DNA of 64,000 nucleotides from Trematomus loennbergii. Its lineage: Eukaryota > Chordata > Actinopteri > Perciformes > Nototheniidae. The translations under genes were made by a program, and so were the position numbers. The stretch lies in contig JAAOOA010000002.1 in NCBI GenBank assembly GCA_012861695.1, positions 18,328,303-18,392,302 on the forward strand, read 5' to 3'. Positions 44,480 through 57,476 of this stretch are shown one piece after another. Each line of letters opens with the position of its first letter. The stretch's first letter is position 1. The notes under the pieces are model-generated. The model saw nothing but the letters and a program-made list of their open reading frames with translations, was not told the DNA's origin and searched no databases.

Positions 44480-47400
44480 CTAAAAGAAGGAGAAAGAAAT
44501 GTGTTCAAATAATGTTTTAGTGAGTGTGGCAGCTTCAGCAGTGTGTTTACATATATCTTGTGACGGTTGGTGTTTATTTAGTATTTTTAGTCAATTTATT
44601 GAACATGTTAGAAACAAAACAAACAATAATAATAATTATAACAAAGAGAAGCAAAAGTAAAAAAAACATTCAAGGTATAAAAAAAAAAAAAAAATTCTCA
44701 AATAGTTTCTGTCATCTTCAAAAGGGGCAAGAAGAAGTTTAAAAACCTTTCTGGTCCTACCCCCTCTAGCGTACATTCTTCACGAAAATCAAAGTTTAGG
44801 TCATCGTCATCCGTGATATTTGATTCATTGTTTAAACAAATCATTTTTTGGTACAAAAAAACAACAACAAAAAATAACTTTTACAACACAAGAAATAGCA
44901 AGCAGCACCACTTCACAGGTCCTGCTCATAACCATTCAGGATTTGGATTCCAAATAATAGTTTTAGTTTAGATGCGCAGTATTTCAGCTCATCATTACAG
45001 TTATTCCTTTTGTTTTGATGAAATGAAGTTTAAAAAAAAAAAATGCAGTTTCCTCTCAACATGTGTATGTTTTCTCTCCGTGTGAAAAGTCCCGGACATT
45101 ATGAGGTAATTGTTGATTTGCGACTTTAAACATAATTTGGATAGTTTTTAAAGTCAACCAGGTCTTGTAGTTTTGGTGTTTTTAGTTTGATAAATAATGT
45201 ATTTGTTGGTAGTTTTATGTATAATTCCTATGGCTCTTTCACCTGTTGGGATGTGGGATAGGCCGCAAAGGTCTGGTACACCAGGTGTTGGTGCGGGGCC
45301 ACAAACAGCCGAGGCCCCCCGCATTACAGAGGGACCTCGCACCACACGAGCGCTCCTAGGATCGGCCGGAAGGGGTTTCTGAGGAGGACTGGGCTTCTCC
45401 AACTCCTGAAAAAGAACAGAAACAAACAAATAATACCCGAGACTCTCCACCAGGTGGCACTCACAGCTCAGGCCTGTTGAAGAGTCCTCCTCTCAACTCT
45501 CCATGAGAGGAAGAGTCATGTGGTTTTAATCTTCTCCTGAGGACTGAGATCATGATACAGGCCTGCTACCTTGCCCCCCCCCCCATCTGTTCTCCATTCA
45601 CTTCTTCCTCCTTGGTTGAAGAGAAACCTCCCCAAACATCACAGAGAAGAAAGAGCCAAACAACCGAACCTCAGACCTCACTCACCCGTGGAATGAGGTT
45701 TGCCAATTCAAAACACCATTCCTTTCAAGTTAAAATTAACTCTCTGTCTGTAATGAAGGATATGTATCTCCTTTTCATCCATAAGGCCACATCATGACAA
45801 TCTGCTCTATTGAAGAACCGCTGCTAATTCATCTCATTGACAGGCCAGGACTCTCATGCAATGGGGACTCCATCCAAAAACATCACAGAGTAACAAATGC
45901 TGGTAAAGTGAAAATGCAGGCAAAAAAAAAAAAAGCATGACTGATACGGTGATTGAAAGGCACAAGATGTTCATTCTCACAAACCCCAGTCTAAAAAGCT
46001 ACATCAGGTGAAGCTCTCCCTTTGGACAATTCTTCCATGCCCCCAGCAGAGAGCTTTCACTCTGGGAGACAAAAAAAAAAGCTTTATCAACGTCTGGGAG
46101 CTGCCAAACAGCTGCTAAAGATACTGTCGGGGAAGTCTGCTGCCAACAGGCATCACTTTGAGTTTCATACTTTGACATTAAATAGGAGCAGCTGAGAGGA
46201 AAGATCTTCTTCCTGAAGTCAAAACAGTGCCAAGAACTGTAGCACTGTTATAAGGGTGTATGACAGCTACGAAGCTTTGTCTAATAAATGGAGTTCTTCA
46301 ATGGCTCTTCAAGGTGTATATTTTAAAGCGAAGCACATTATACACTTTTTGAAAACATCTTCACTAGAGCTGTAGCTGTAGCGTTTGATCATTAAAGCAT
46401 GTCAATGGTCTACGAAGGCTAAAATCCCAATGTTCCCTCCAGAGTTTCTCTCCGACACACTCCCCCTCCTGCCTGAAAAACCTCCATTGGACTCCTTTGT
46501 TTACTTCTGTAACATAATGACATCACTATGTAACACTTGCGCTTTTACTGGATATCGTTCCAACACATTGTACGTGATAGGCTAAGGGCAGGACATCTAT
46601 AAGCGATTGACCAATCCCAACAGAGCCAGCCAGCCAGCTAACCAATCAGAGCAGACTAGGATCTGGTTTCAGACAGAGGGTGAAAAGAGGTGCTGCAGCA
46701 TAGGCAGTGTGAGAAAAATAAAGAGCTTTTTGGACATTAAACAATGTAAACATGTCACAGTAGTGGCACAAATTACAAATATGAACCTGAAATTGACATT
46801 ATAGGGACCCTTTAATTCACGTTGTTCCTGATCGTTACAATATCAGTGCAAACTAAAAGGTGTCATTCTGTGAGGCTTTTTACGGAGTACTGATTTAATG
46901 CATCATATGCTGTCGTTACATTTATATGAGCTCTAGAACAATGTTGTACTTTAAAAGGCAGAACTCCTTTGTGACCCCTCCATTAATCTGTGCAAGACCT
47001 GAATGTCATTTTCTGTTTAACTCAGCGCTAATTAGCCTGACACTGGTGTGGCATCTCTTTGACCTCAGCTCCCCTGTGGCATCATTTACAGAGCTGTCTT
47101 TAGAGGCTTTTTACTGTCAACTATTCCCAGGATTTGTTTCAGGCTTCAACGATGATTTCTCAGCCACATCTCGTCCTTTTCTCCATCTCTCCCTCAATTT
47201 TAATTTGACTTATTCGCAATTCCCGTGCTGTAACAAATAATCATTACTATTAATTATCATTAGTGATTCGTTTCTCAAAAAAATGTAAGGTCATTATTAA
47301 GGTTATTCCAGTTTTTTTAGTTCGATTTTAAGAGTTTGAACCATGTTTTGATGATTACAATTATCATTTCTTTGAATTGCAATTATTTTGTCCGGGATAA

Positions 47401-50400
47401 TGGTGATTTGATATCATCCTTTGCTTTTAACAGACACTCCAAAATGAAAAAAGGAAATCTGCTCATTTGTGAGACTGGACTCGGTATATGATTTGGTTTC
47501 TCTTGTGAAATTTGATGAATCGACTGGTTCCTTTGTCTCTTGATCACTTTGTCTTTCTGTCTTTTGGATCGTCTCTTATAGCTGTCTCTGCCTCACTTTC
47601 CCACAGGGTACAAGTCAAACAGGATTAAAGCGAATAAGAGTCTTTGAGAATCACTGAGTGAGAGAGATTTAACACCGGGAACTTTTGGCTTTCTCTTCCC
47701 CTCAACTTTGACAGCCTGCAATGCCATAACTAAACTCCATGGAATACCGTGGCAGCACATTTACCACCCTGTGCTATTTGGACATACTTGCAGTTGCTGT
47801 TTTATCTTGTCTGTTTTCCCCCCCTCTGTACGTCTGGCTCTATTTTGTATTATTTATGTGGTGGTTTGAATTGTAGAATTGAAGTCTCGCTCCGATGACG
47901 CTACCTCTTCGGCTAAACTGGTTATTTTATGAGACTGTACATAACTGTCACCATGCATATACTTTTATAGGACGCAGAAGAACCATTAAACTGGTCGACA
48001 TGGTGACACCCGTCTGAAGGTGCAATGAACAACATCATTTCTCTGGTTAGGTATTATGGGCTGTCGTTGGTACAGATTACAGTGAGAAACATCGTCAAAT
48101 AAAATGTTTCCAAGTGAAGGAACGAGGCAGTCACTCACCATGACCATCCTGCAAGAGTTATGGCGTGACGCGCTGCGAAACGACGCCCCCCTCGGTGCCA
48201 CGTGGATGTGGGGGGGGGGCAGGGGCGGTCTAGGCAGTGCGGGGCCGGGGGAGAGGGACAGGGTGAGAGACAGAGGGACAGGGTGGCTGAGGTGAACCGG
48301 GGGGCACTGGGGCAGTCTGCGCAGGCTGTGGGAGGGGTAGGGGGGCGGTGGGGGCCCCGCGTCTGGACCCCGGTGTGGAAGCTGCAGAGAGATGAAAGAA
48401 AAAACCAGCAGAGTCAAAAAAAGATGCTTTGTGTAAAAAAGAGAGTGTCTGCTTCCTATCAGAAACATGTCATGTTAACCTCCTCCTCTTCCTCTGCCGG
48501 TCTTCCTGATGCTGTCAAAGATGTATAAATCAAACGCTCCCACTTGCCTGCTCAATATTCCCCAACTCCTCTTCAGGTAACCTATCATAGGAAAAACCAA
48601 TACTGGGCCAGAAGCACAGACTTGGCCTCATTCAAAAGGTGGACATAGCTAAAGAGCCCACACACACACTCCCTTTTCTGAGACACATCAGACATAGAAT
48701 AGAGCCAAAATATGAGTCTGCCTAGTATTCGGAGCCGGCCAGATGTGCACAACTCAAAAACACACAATGTAACATATAAAAAGCACGCACACACCCTCTC
48801 ATGCAGCGGTTTAACACAGCTCCCGACAACTGGAAAATGACCTCACCTGCACTGTGCTCACATCAAACAGCCTTACATCCTTTCTCCTCTTACCGTTGAC
48901 CCCAAATGAAAACCACATGCTGCTAACTGAAATCTCACGGTAATGCGCAACAGCTCGCCTCGCTCATGTGCCACCCTGCAGCACAAATGTCAATTCTGAC
49001 ACGGCTCCTCTTATTCCAGCACCCCCCCTAACGCCATCGATCACAGGTCTCTTCCCATTACAAAGCGTGTCAGCGCAGTAATGGAGTAGTGATCTGGACA
49101 CAAAAGTCATTACAGCAAAGAATTCCTGCTCTGTCTGGCAATTATCAGTAACAGGATGACTTTATACCTCAAGTAAGCCGCTGCATCTACATTCGTTCAT
49201 TTGGGAAACGCACAGATAAATCAATTTCCCTCTTTACAGGCAGCTGTTAATGACAATAAATGTATTGTGGACACACTGCTCTCAACAGACTCCCCAGCTC
49301 CTCCACATAAAGCGAGATGATTTAATTGGATTTGAATGAGCTGACATTTGTGGGAAAACAACATGTCAATCCTGATGAGAGTTGTTTGTGTTCACTAAAC
49401 AGCCAGGGGATTTTTAGGAAGAATATTCCACAGCCTGTATCATCTGTGAAGATACTGTAACTCCACCTGCAAAAGATCTCCATCTGTGTGTATGTAATGA
49501 GCCTGTCAAGAAAAGACGTTTGATTTAGTGACCTTGAAGACGGTGGCCGCGTGAGGGAGGGGCGGGGCCGGTCGCGATGGAGACGCCGTGCTCAGCGACG
49601 GAGGCTGGTTCGGAGAGGAGGGTCTGCTGATTGCAGCGCTCACTGATCTGGAATTTGAAGAGGAAATGATACATCTCTGATATATACACTGTCCTCTATT
49701 AATCATGCATCAGTTACAATGGTAATATGTTTCAAATTACGAAATCAATTATACACAGCAATTGTCCTCACAGTGTGACCAATTGTAAGGATGATCCCAC
49801 CCAGCAGCATCTGACACAGATTGATGCTGCTATGAATGCTGTGATTAAAAAGTATGATGATGACAAATGATTGAATTATGATGGTATTCAAAAAACAAAC
49901 ACCTGAGCTTCTCAATTGGGTTCTTTTTACTGGAGAAGAGCAGTCCCAGTACTGTTTTCCTCTTGATGCAGATGATCAGACCGGCCCCCAGCACAATGAG
50001 GAGAGCCACCAGGATGCCCACTGTCAGACCCCCACTGTCTGCTCAGAAACACACAGGAAATCACCGTCAGTAAGGTCAAACTCAACGCCAATATTTCTGC
50101 AGAACTGTATTTCAATTATTTATGTGTTACCGGAAACTGTCAGCAAATGTTGTGTTTTTTCCTACCATAAAACACAGGCTTTTGTAAGGAAAAGTCTGAG
50201 TTTCGAGATGGAGAGGTGGAGAAATCTATAGTTTTAGGGCTTGTTGAAATGCTCATACATTCAATGCTCAAGACATATAACATAACATGACCTCACTACA
50301 ATAAATAAAGCCATTTGTTGTAATTGAGTTGTTGACTTACTTGCTAACCTGATGGGGCCACTGTCCAAACTGCCCCCAAAACCAGCCTTGTCACAGAAGG

Positions 50401-53400
50401 GAGGTGCCCAGTGAGCCTCACAGTGACAGTTCTTGTTGTTGTTGCACACCTGAAGAAAACCAAAACGACATTTAATTGGGATATGAGCCCAAAATGCATT
50501 CAATATGATCCTTTTCTTTGTTTCAGGTATTTGCATGAAAGGTTATCAGTGTTGTCGCTTGATACGTTCTTCCTTTCACATTTGTATACTCTTTAAATGA
50601 TTAACTCCAAAGGGATACTAATGTACAAAAAGCTTGTCTTCTTATACGTTTAGCTTAAAAGTCGTTTTCAGTCTGGGTTATTGTCTCAGCGCTAGATATC
50701 CCAGTCAACAAACACTCATGATGACGCTCTGTGTGCTGCAGTCGACCACTGCTAGGATCCACATGGCAAAGATGTCTGCTTTTAAAACGAGTGCAGACTT
50801 TAAAACCATTTTTTTTTCTCTGCCTCAGTTTTCCTGTCCTGCAGAGTGGAAGAATGGTTCTGTCTAAGAGGATTCCCCAGCAGGGTAATATGGAGCAGGT
50901 GAGGGCCTCTTTCCAAGGCAACATCTTGATCTAATCCGAGCCTGAAGGGGTGCTGTGTCTCCTCGAGGAGTAACATCCTTTTTATTTCTCTGAGTAAAAC
51001 AGTCCTTGGAGCTTTATAGAAATGTCTTAATTGGAACTAGACAAACAAATATGGCCCTATAATATCTGTAGATGAATTTTAAGAGACTGTAAAAAACTGC
51101 TTCCTGTGCAGTTTTGATGCAACTTCAGTAATAGTTAACCTCTGGGATCTACCAGTGAGTTTAAGGGCCATATATGTTTCTCAAACGGGACCACCCATAG
51201 AATTTGATGGGTGGCATTTTATAAAAATGAAAGTCAAACTGCGTGTCATTGCTCCGAGCGTTTATCCAAATAAAGCCTGGCCTTCAGATTTCAACACAGT
51301 TTTTGGGACAAGGACGAGTGCCTTAGAGTATGATGAATGGCACTTACATCTGAGCACAAATGAAGCCATTATATCTAATTGATTGAACCTTTCAACAACC
51401 AGGATGATTGATGGCAAGGCATTGTAATGGCGCCCTACCCACCGTATACTGGGCAAATTTGAACATATTACAACCAAAATGGGCTGCCGTGTGAAGGAGG
51501 AATTGGTTATTAGGAAAACAACTAATCTGTATCAATCTCAAACCAATCGCTGGTTTGAGATTGACAGCTATCACATTAGGACCTCACATTACTGAAAAAC
51601 GATGAATGGTGCTGAACTCACCCCTTGACCGCTGCACTTGGCTGAGCAATCGTGCCCGCCAAAGACGCTGACGTTCTGGCACTGACGATTCAGACACATC
51701 TGAAGCAGACAAAGATATACAAAAAATTGACAGTGTGAGTTCAGCAAGGAAAATGTTTTAATATTCTAAACCCTTTAATCTTTTAAAGGGAAAAGATCAA
51801 CAAATCCAGCTTTCTTCTTCTTTCAATTTACAACTGACGAACCTCTACAGCTAAGCAACATGAAATATAATTAAAGGTCCGCTATTATACTCTTTTTCAT
51901 CAATATATTATAGTTCTAAGTTATATACAAAACATGTCTCTGAAGTGTTTGGCTCCAAATACCAAACAGATCATGCATCCCATAAACCCCTCTGTTTCAG
52001 CCCTGTTTCAAAAGTGCTGATTCTCTGTCAGTTACTTTAGATGAAAATAAGGAGCCACTCCCCACGCCCCTCTGAGAGATATTTGGTTAAAACACAATGG
52101 TGCTCTAAGAGGAGATTCAGGTGATAAGGGGGGGGGGGGGGGGGTGTTACCTTGGTTGGTTATTGGCTAATGCTTACACAACCCAAAAAAACGTTATGAC
52201 ATCATAAAGTGGCCAAAATCTGATCAGCTCATTTTCAGACAGGTTTTTATATAACTGGATCAGGACAAAAAGTGAGCGAACCTTTTTCCTGAAACTTTCA
52301 GAATCTCTTTACACAGATGGGACACATGTTTATGTATAAAGGACATGAATAAGTGGATTATGCATAATAGGTGACCTTTAAGTGAATTAGCATTTTTCAA
52401 GAATGAATTTAAAAAGCTTCTCACAAGTTGTATTATGTGGCTCCTTAAAGGCACCACGCCCAAATATATCCAGGCTGACTGTGAAGATGAACTTGGCATC
52501 AGTGGGCACAGAGAGTTTTGCCAGAACCCTTGACAGATGAGGGCAGAGGGCGGATCCCATAGAAGTGCAGTTAGACTAAATGGAGCCACTGCATCATTTA
52601 AGTGACCAATGTCTGAATTGATGACCACAGGAAGATGCCAAATAGACTGTAAAATGGTGAGTCAATTGAGTGTCTGAGGCTGTGTGAGTCTGAAATGACA
52701 AGATGACACACTCTGAAGAACCTCTTAGAAAGTCTTAGTCATGGACTGTCACTCCGCATCACTTTTTCCACTCCTATATCCCAGCTTTTGTGTTTTCACA
52801 GAGACACTGTAGCTTACATTACTATAAGCGGTATTCAAATGCTTCACTTGAATGATATGTCTTCAGTTTTTCAATGCTGTCTTAAAACAATGCTAACACA
52901 CTCATGTGCACTTAATCAGATTTTGGTTTCTGTAATAGGTGGATTTTGCACTCGTTACTCTGTGCAAAATATGCATTCCAAAATAAACCCCTATTTCTGG
53001 TACTATTCCTACACTGAAGTAATTACTGCACCAGGAAACTATCAAAAGGAAAGTGATTTTCATGGTGAGTATAAAAAGGAGGAATGATAACAGAATGTCT
53101 TTTGAAGTACATTTGGGCAGGTTAGTATTGTATTACAATGGAGAACATATCCTTAACAAGTAGCAAATAAAAGCATAGAAGTTGAATTATTATTACTTGT
53201 TTTGATATCTTCCCACAACATTAGTCTTGTACTGTTTATGACTTATTGCTAAAAAATAATTATGTTTTAGGATTGTGCTCTTTCTATAATCAACACTTGT
53301 TTGCACCTTGTGAAGCATCTTGTAAACATACTTTTTTTTAAATGTGTTATATACTGTATACAGTTATTATTTTTGTTATTCCGGAAAATGTTCTAAATGT

Positions 53401-56400
53401 ATCAATGGAATGGTATGAATGCATACAATTATGTATGTATATAAAAGAGGTTAATGTAGCGAAGTAAAAATAAAAGTAGTAGGCAGTGTACCTTAAGTAC
53501 CTTAATATTGTACTTAGATCCAGTACTTGTGGTTGAGTAAATGTACTCTGTTACTTTCCACCTGTGCTAATGAGTGTGTTACATGTCTGGCTGTATTTAA
53601 CGGTCACAGGCCTCAGCTCTCACCAGTCCGTTTCCACACTTGGTGCCCGTCAGCACGAGGCCGGGGTCGGGCATGTCATCACCCAAGTAGACGTGCGTGC
53701 CTCGGCACAGTATCCTTCCCCCTTCCTGCATGGGGATGTTTGTCTCTATGGAAACAGCGTTGGTACCAATTACTGGGCGGTTAGCTCCTCCTTGACACTG
53801 GATTTTGCCACATTTAGCATCTCTGTAAACAGAACGAGCAACAGGGAGAATAACAATGTGATAATTTAATAACATGTCACTGTTTTCCCAATAGTGTAGA
53901 TATGCAATTACTCTCTATTTCCATCTATTTCTCTCACTGTTGCTGTCCAATTAGGGAAAGAGCCGAAAAAGACAGCTTGTTTATGATGTTTCAGACCACA
54001 ACCTGAAAGATTTTGACTGCATTTCACCAGGTTGCTCTTCAACCTTCAGTTAGGTCTGCAACTAATGAGTATTTCTATAGTTTAACATGTCAGTTTTTCT
54101 TTTTAATCAATAGTTTAGTCTGTTGAATGTCAGAGAAAATATGAGGAAGGCAGATCTCAAGCTGCAGTAGCCCGATGTAACATCTTCAAAATATTTATTT
54201 TGTGAGTTTAACAGTAATAGAAAGAAAAAGAAAACAGAGAAAATGCAGCAAATTCAGGTGGTTCAGTTGTGGAGAAGGGTAACTACAGCATATGCCCTCA
54301 TACAATGAAATGCATTTGTTTATTTCCATGGAAACGTCAGATCTTACCGTGCTTCACATTTGCTAAATGAGCCTTTAGAGTCCTTGCCACAGTTGCCGTA
54401 GGGGTCCCCCGCTGAGTTAACCCTTTCAAAGCAAATGCCAGGAGCTGCCTTTGCTCCTACGAAACACAAAAATGAAACACATGAAGGAGCTGGCTACCAT
54501 CACTGAACTACTCAATGACGAAGAGCAAGCTGAAGGGGACTGTTGCACACACCTGGGCCCCACAGAGTGATGCATTGCTGCTCGTGGGTCTGGCAGATGC
54601 CGTTATAACAGTATCCGTCCAGGCTGTGGCAGGCGTGGCCGTCATGCAGGTAGACGTTGGAGGGGCAGTGGGGGCTGATGCCGGTGCAGAACTCGGGAAG
54701 ATCACAAGCGTTGCTGGATTCACGGCATGGAGTTCCAGCTGGCTTTAGCTACACACAGAGTGAAGATTAGATCATATGTGTTTAGCTTGATGGCAGTAAA
54801 GAGTGAAGTCCTTCCTTCCTGTAGCGGTCAGACTATATAACCACCACGGCCCCTGGTAGACCCCCACACACACACAACAACACAGACTATGCTAGTTTCA
54901 AGTTTCAAGGCTTTTATTGTCATTTGTACATAGCTACAGTTTAGATATGTCAATGAAAATCTTAGGTCACAGGCTCCTCCAACAGTGCAACACAATAACA
55001 CAGATCAAATAGTTAAATAGTGCAAGTAAAGTAAATACAAATAAAATAGAATAAACACCCTTGCTGTGAATATATGCAATATATATATATGCCATTAATA
55101 ACTTTGTAATATATACCTGGCTGCTATATCTTCAGAACTGTTACAGGATGTGTATTTTGTTAATTTATTTTTTTTATGCATGCTTCCTAGTTAACATTTG
55201 GCTCTTTCCTGCTGTAACAAATGTACATTTCCCCTCTGTGGGACGAATAAAGGTATTCTGATTCTGATTCTGAGTGTCATGCTGGCTAATCGGGCCACAT
55301 CCTACCTGACAATCTTGGCAGCATTGTCCGTGCGCACAAACTGCATCCCCCTTCAGAGTGCAGGTAGTAGCATTGCAGCAGGGATTCATACATTCCTCCA
55401 AATGGAAATAGAAGAAGGCAAGCGCAGAAATGGGATGAAAGTGAGGGGGAACAAAAGTAAAGAAGAATTAGCACAAAGAGATCATATTTCACCTCAGAGC
55501 AAATTCTCACACGTTGTTATCAGAGGGGATGCAGTGCTAGCAGGACTGGATTCTGTACCAACTTAGTACCCTTGTAGAGGAAAGCAACAGCAGTTTCTAG
55601 TTCTCTAAAAACAACAGTGTATCCATCTGACAGGAATTACAAGCCCATTTAGACCCCTGGAACCATGAGCTGGATGGCAAAGGAAATAGAGAAATGTGGA
55701 GAAAAGGAAAATGTCTTACAAATAAGCAAAATATTGGGTGAAAGTTCCAGTGTGTGGGATTTAGTGGCAACATGTGTGATGTGAAGGGCTCAGTCTAAGC
55801 AAACAAAAACACAACAATTATAAGAATAAGGGGACTTAACTCTAGAAAACCTTGTTTTGACATTTCATTTATTCTTAAATCCTCCATCCGTTTTGCAGCC
55901 AGGAATCAAACCCATACATGCTTCTCTGTAATAGCAGAAACTCTTCTAGAAAGTCCTTTTTCTTAATACTAGTGAAGCAGTCTGCTATGTTCAACCCATC
56001 AGTGAGACACACACTATATCTGTGCACCCCTTTAACATTTCCCAATTCTCCATGGAGACCCATCTGTTTTATGAGCGATGCCCTGTACCAATCAGCAACT
56101 CTCTGCCTTCTGATACAGATTAAAGAAAGTATTCAACCAACGCTCAGCTCAGACACATAAGATGTATCTGCGTGTCTGTTTGTGCATGTACGATCTCACA
56201 CACAAGGCAGGCTGACGGGACCCTCGGGAGTCATCTCTCTCTCTATAGGCACTAGGCAGTAGTCTGAGCACACTGTTCAGCTATAAAGAGGAAGTGGATG
56301 GCCGGAGCTGGCAGGGGACACAGCTGACATGATGGGCCTTCCTAGAACTTCTTTCAGCCTGAAAACTATTAAGGGCCTTTCCCATGGTCCCAGGGGCCAA

Positions 56401-57476
56401 AGGAGGCGTAGGAGTCATGTTGAAAAGAAGTTGCCTGTGATTGTGATGAAAAGGACCAAGGCTTTTTAATGAGGCTTTTTAATGGAGGAGAGAAATGCTG
56501 TCTGAGCGCTCTGATCTGGCCTGGGTTGGCAGGATGCTGCTCAACTCTGTGGAGAGCTTTATTATCGCTGCTGGCTCAGTTCTGAGGGGCTTATGTCAGT
56601 TCTTTGTTTTGAAGGACAAGTCCACTTTCAAAACCCCCCGGCTGAAGCCTGAACAGAAAGACAAAAAGACTCCGAAAAGATGTAAACAAATCGTGTGAGA
56701 CAAGGCGTCCTCGCACTCAGGCTATTATAATTCAAATCTTTCCAAGTCATCATTGATGTCTCCTTCATATTTCATAATTCTGTTATTGTGAGCCTGCCTC
56801 TGCTGATTGTCAGCTGCTCCGTGATTAACTGTTTTATCATCCCACAGTCAGAGCAGTTAGCATGTGTGCCACCATTACGTCTGTGCATGCCAATGCAGAT
56901 TCATTTAAATTATTCACCGACTGACAGGGTGAGCTGTCAGCGATGTTCCTCTCAGTGAATTGTATCACCATCAGCCAACCATCCTCCCGAACACATCTTC
57001 AGTGCAGGGAATGAATACATTCACACTCATATCTCTGAGCTCTGAAGACTGTGTTTGAGTTACGAGAGCTATGCGCTGTTAGCTTTTTTTACTATGGGAA
57101 ATATTTGGTTTGTGCCATGCTTTTGTCATTACGCTAAAGAAACCCTACTAGCGCTTCTGCTTATTTAATTTCTCAAATGTGGGTAACATAGTAACAAGTA
57201 TTTATGGGTAGCAGTTAATACAGAGATTTTTGAAAGAAGGGGCGTAAAACCAGAATGCTGACTAATTGTCGGAGGTCTATATACAGTAGCACGCTCACCT
57301 CGAGTTCTCCACAGTCGCACTCCTCTCCCTCCTCCACGTAGCCGTTGCCACATTTCTGCCCGCCGTAGAGCACCTTGACCTCAGGCATGTTGAACAGACA
57401 CATCCCGATGCCTTTTTCAAAACTGGCTGCCAGGTCCTTCTTGCTGCAGCTGCTGAACACTGTGGGGAACGGATAC
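44410..57476 (-). CDS. adam12: ADAM12, 3' part of gene (about 12 exons visible)
   Basis: Membrane-anchored disintegrin-metalloproteinase (meltrin alpha) active in ectodomain shedding and muscle and bone development. Exons on minus: 57476-57299, 55395-55306, 54748-54553, 54456-54348, 53822-53624, 51699-51622, 50449-50341, 50038-49903, 49647-49533, 48381-48139, 45405-45243 and probably 44479-44410. They encode the end of the metalloprotease domain ([15 protein letters not shown]), disintegrin domain ([20 protein letters not shown], loop [14 protein letters not shown]), cysteine-rich region ([33 protein letters not shown]), EGF-like module ([18 protein letters not shown]), a transmembrane helix ([20 protein letters not shown]) and a proline-rich cytoplasmic tail with [10 protein letters not shown]. 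The catalytic HExxH exon is not in the window, so the gene is truncated at the right edge. Phases agree from the first exon through 45,405; the last junction is doubtful. Confidence 0.93.
45406..48138 (-). other. adam12: adam12 intron with candidate MITE
   Basis: A 2.7 kb intron in the tail-coding region. At about 46,322-46,812 it contains a repeat-like block ending ATAGGGACCC followed by TTTAA. This resembles the right end of TTAA-flanked elements elsewhere in the window, but the left end is degraded. No extra exon was recognised. Confidence 0.45.
50450..51621 (-). other. adam12: adam12 intron with perfect hairpin
   Basis: Between the two EGF-region exons. It includes a perfect 14-bp inverted repeat around a 5-base loop at 51,532-51,564. 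It also includes two loosely similar blocks near 51,180-51,340 (TTTGATGGGTGGCATTT and TATGATGAATGGCACTT) that suggest an old repeat. Confidence 0.5.
51871..52383. mobile_element. TTAA-flanked MITE, copy 2
   Basis: Same family as 3,658-4,167, in opposite orientation. It starts TTAAAGGTCCGCTATTATAC and ends GCATAATAGGTGACCTTTAA. It contains a 17-base G run at 52,128-52,144 where copy 1 has a short C run. It lies inside an adam12 intron and has no coding capacity. Confidence 0.85.
53440..53575. mobile_element. Fragment of hAT-type MITE
   Basis: AAGTACCTTAATATTGTACTT through GTTACTTTCCACCTGTG resembles the right end of the element in bccip intron 5, which ends CTACTTTCCACCTCTG. The left end is missing. 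It sits close to the donor of an adam12 exon (53,624). Confidence 0.55.
54895..55275 (+). mobile_element. LINE-derived 3' end
   Basis: The right end, CTGTGGGACGAATAAAGGTA followed by three TTCTGA-type repeats, is the tail seen on many fish LINEs. The left part, AAGTTTCAAGGCTTTTATTGTC, looks like a similar tail in the opposite direction. The segment may therefore be composite. No reverse-transcriptase frame is present. It lies in an adam12 intron just upstream of exon 55306-55395 on the plus axis. Confidence 0.55.
55396..57298 (-). other. adam12: adam12 intron, 1.9 kb
   Basis: Unique sequence between two disintegrin-domain exons. No repeat of known type, exon or RNA gene was recognised. Confidence 0.6.

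Noticed and set aside
45154..45242. Read-through extension of the adam12 tail exon to a stop at 45,154
   Set aside because: The extension ([20 protein letters not shown]) is AT-rich and unlike an ADAM12 tail, and a good donor, CCAACAG|GTGAAAG, precedes it.
51155..51382. Plus-strand frame with two similar blocks (EFDGWHF and EYDEWHL)
   Set aside because: It lies in an adam12 intron, has no splice context, and the similarity is at the DNA level of a diverged repeat. Not a gene.
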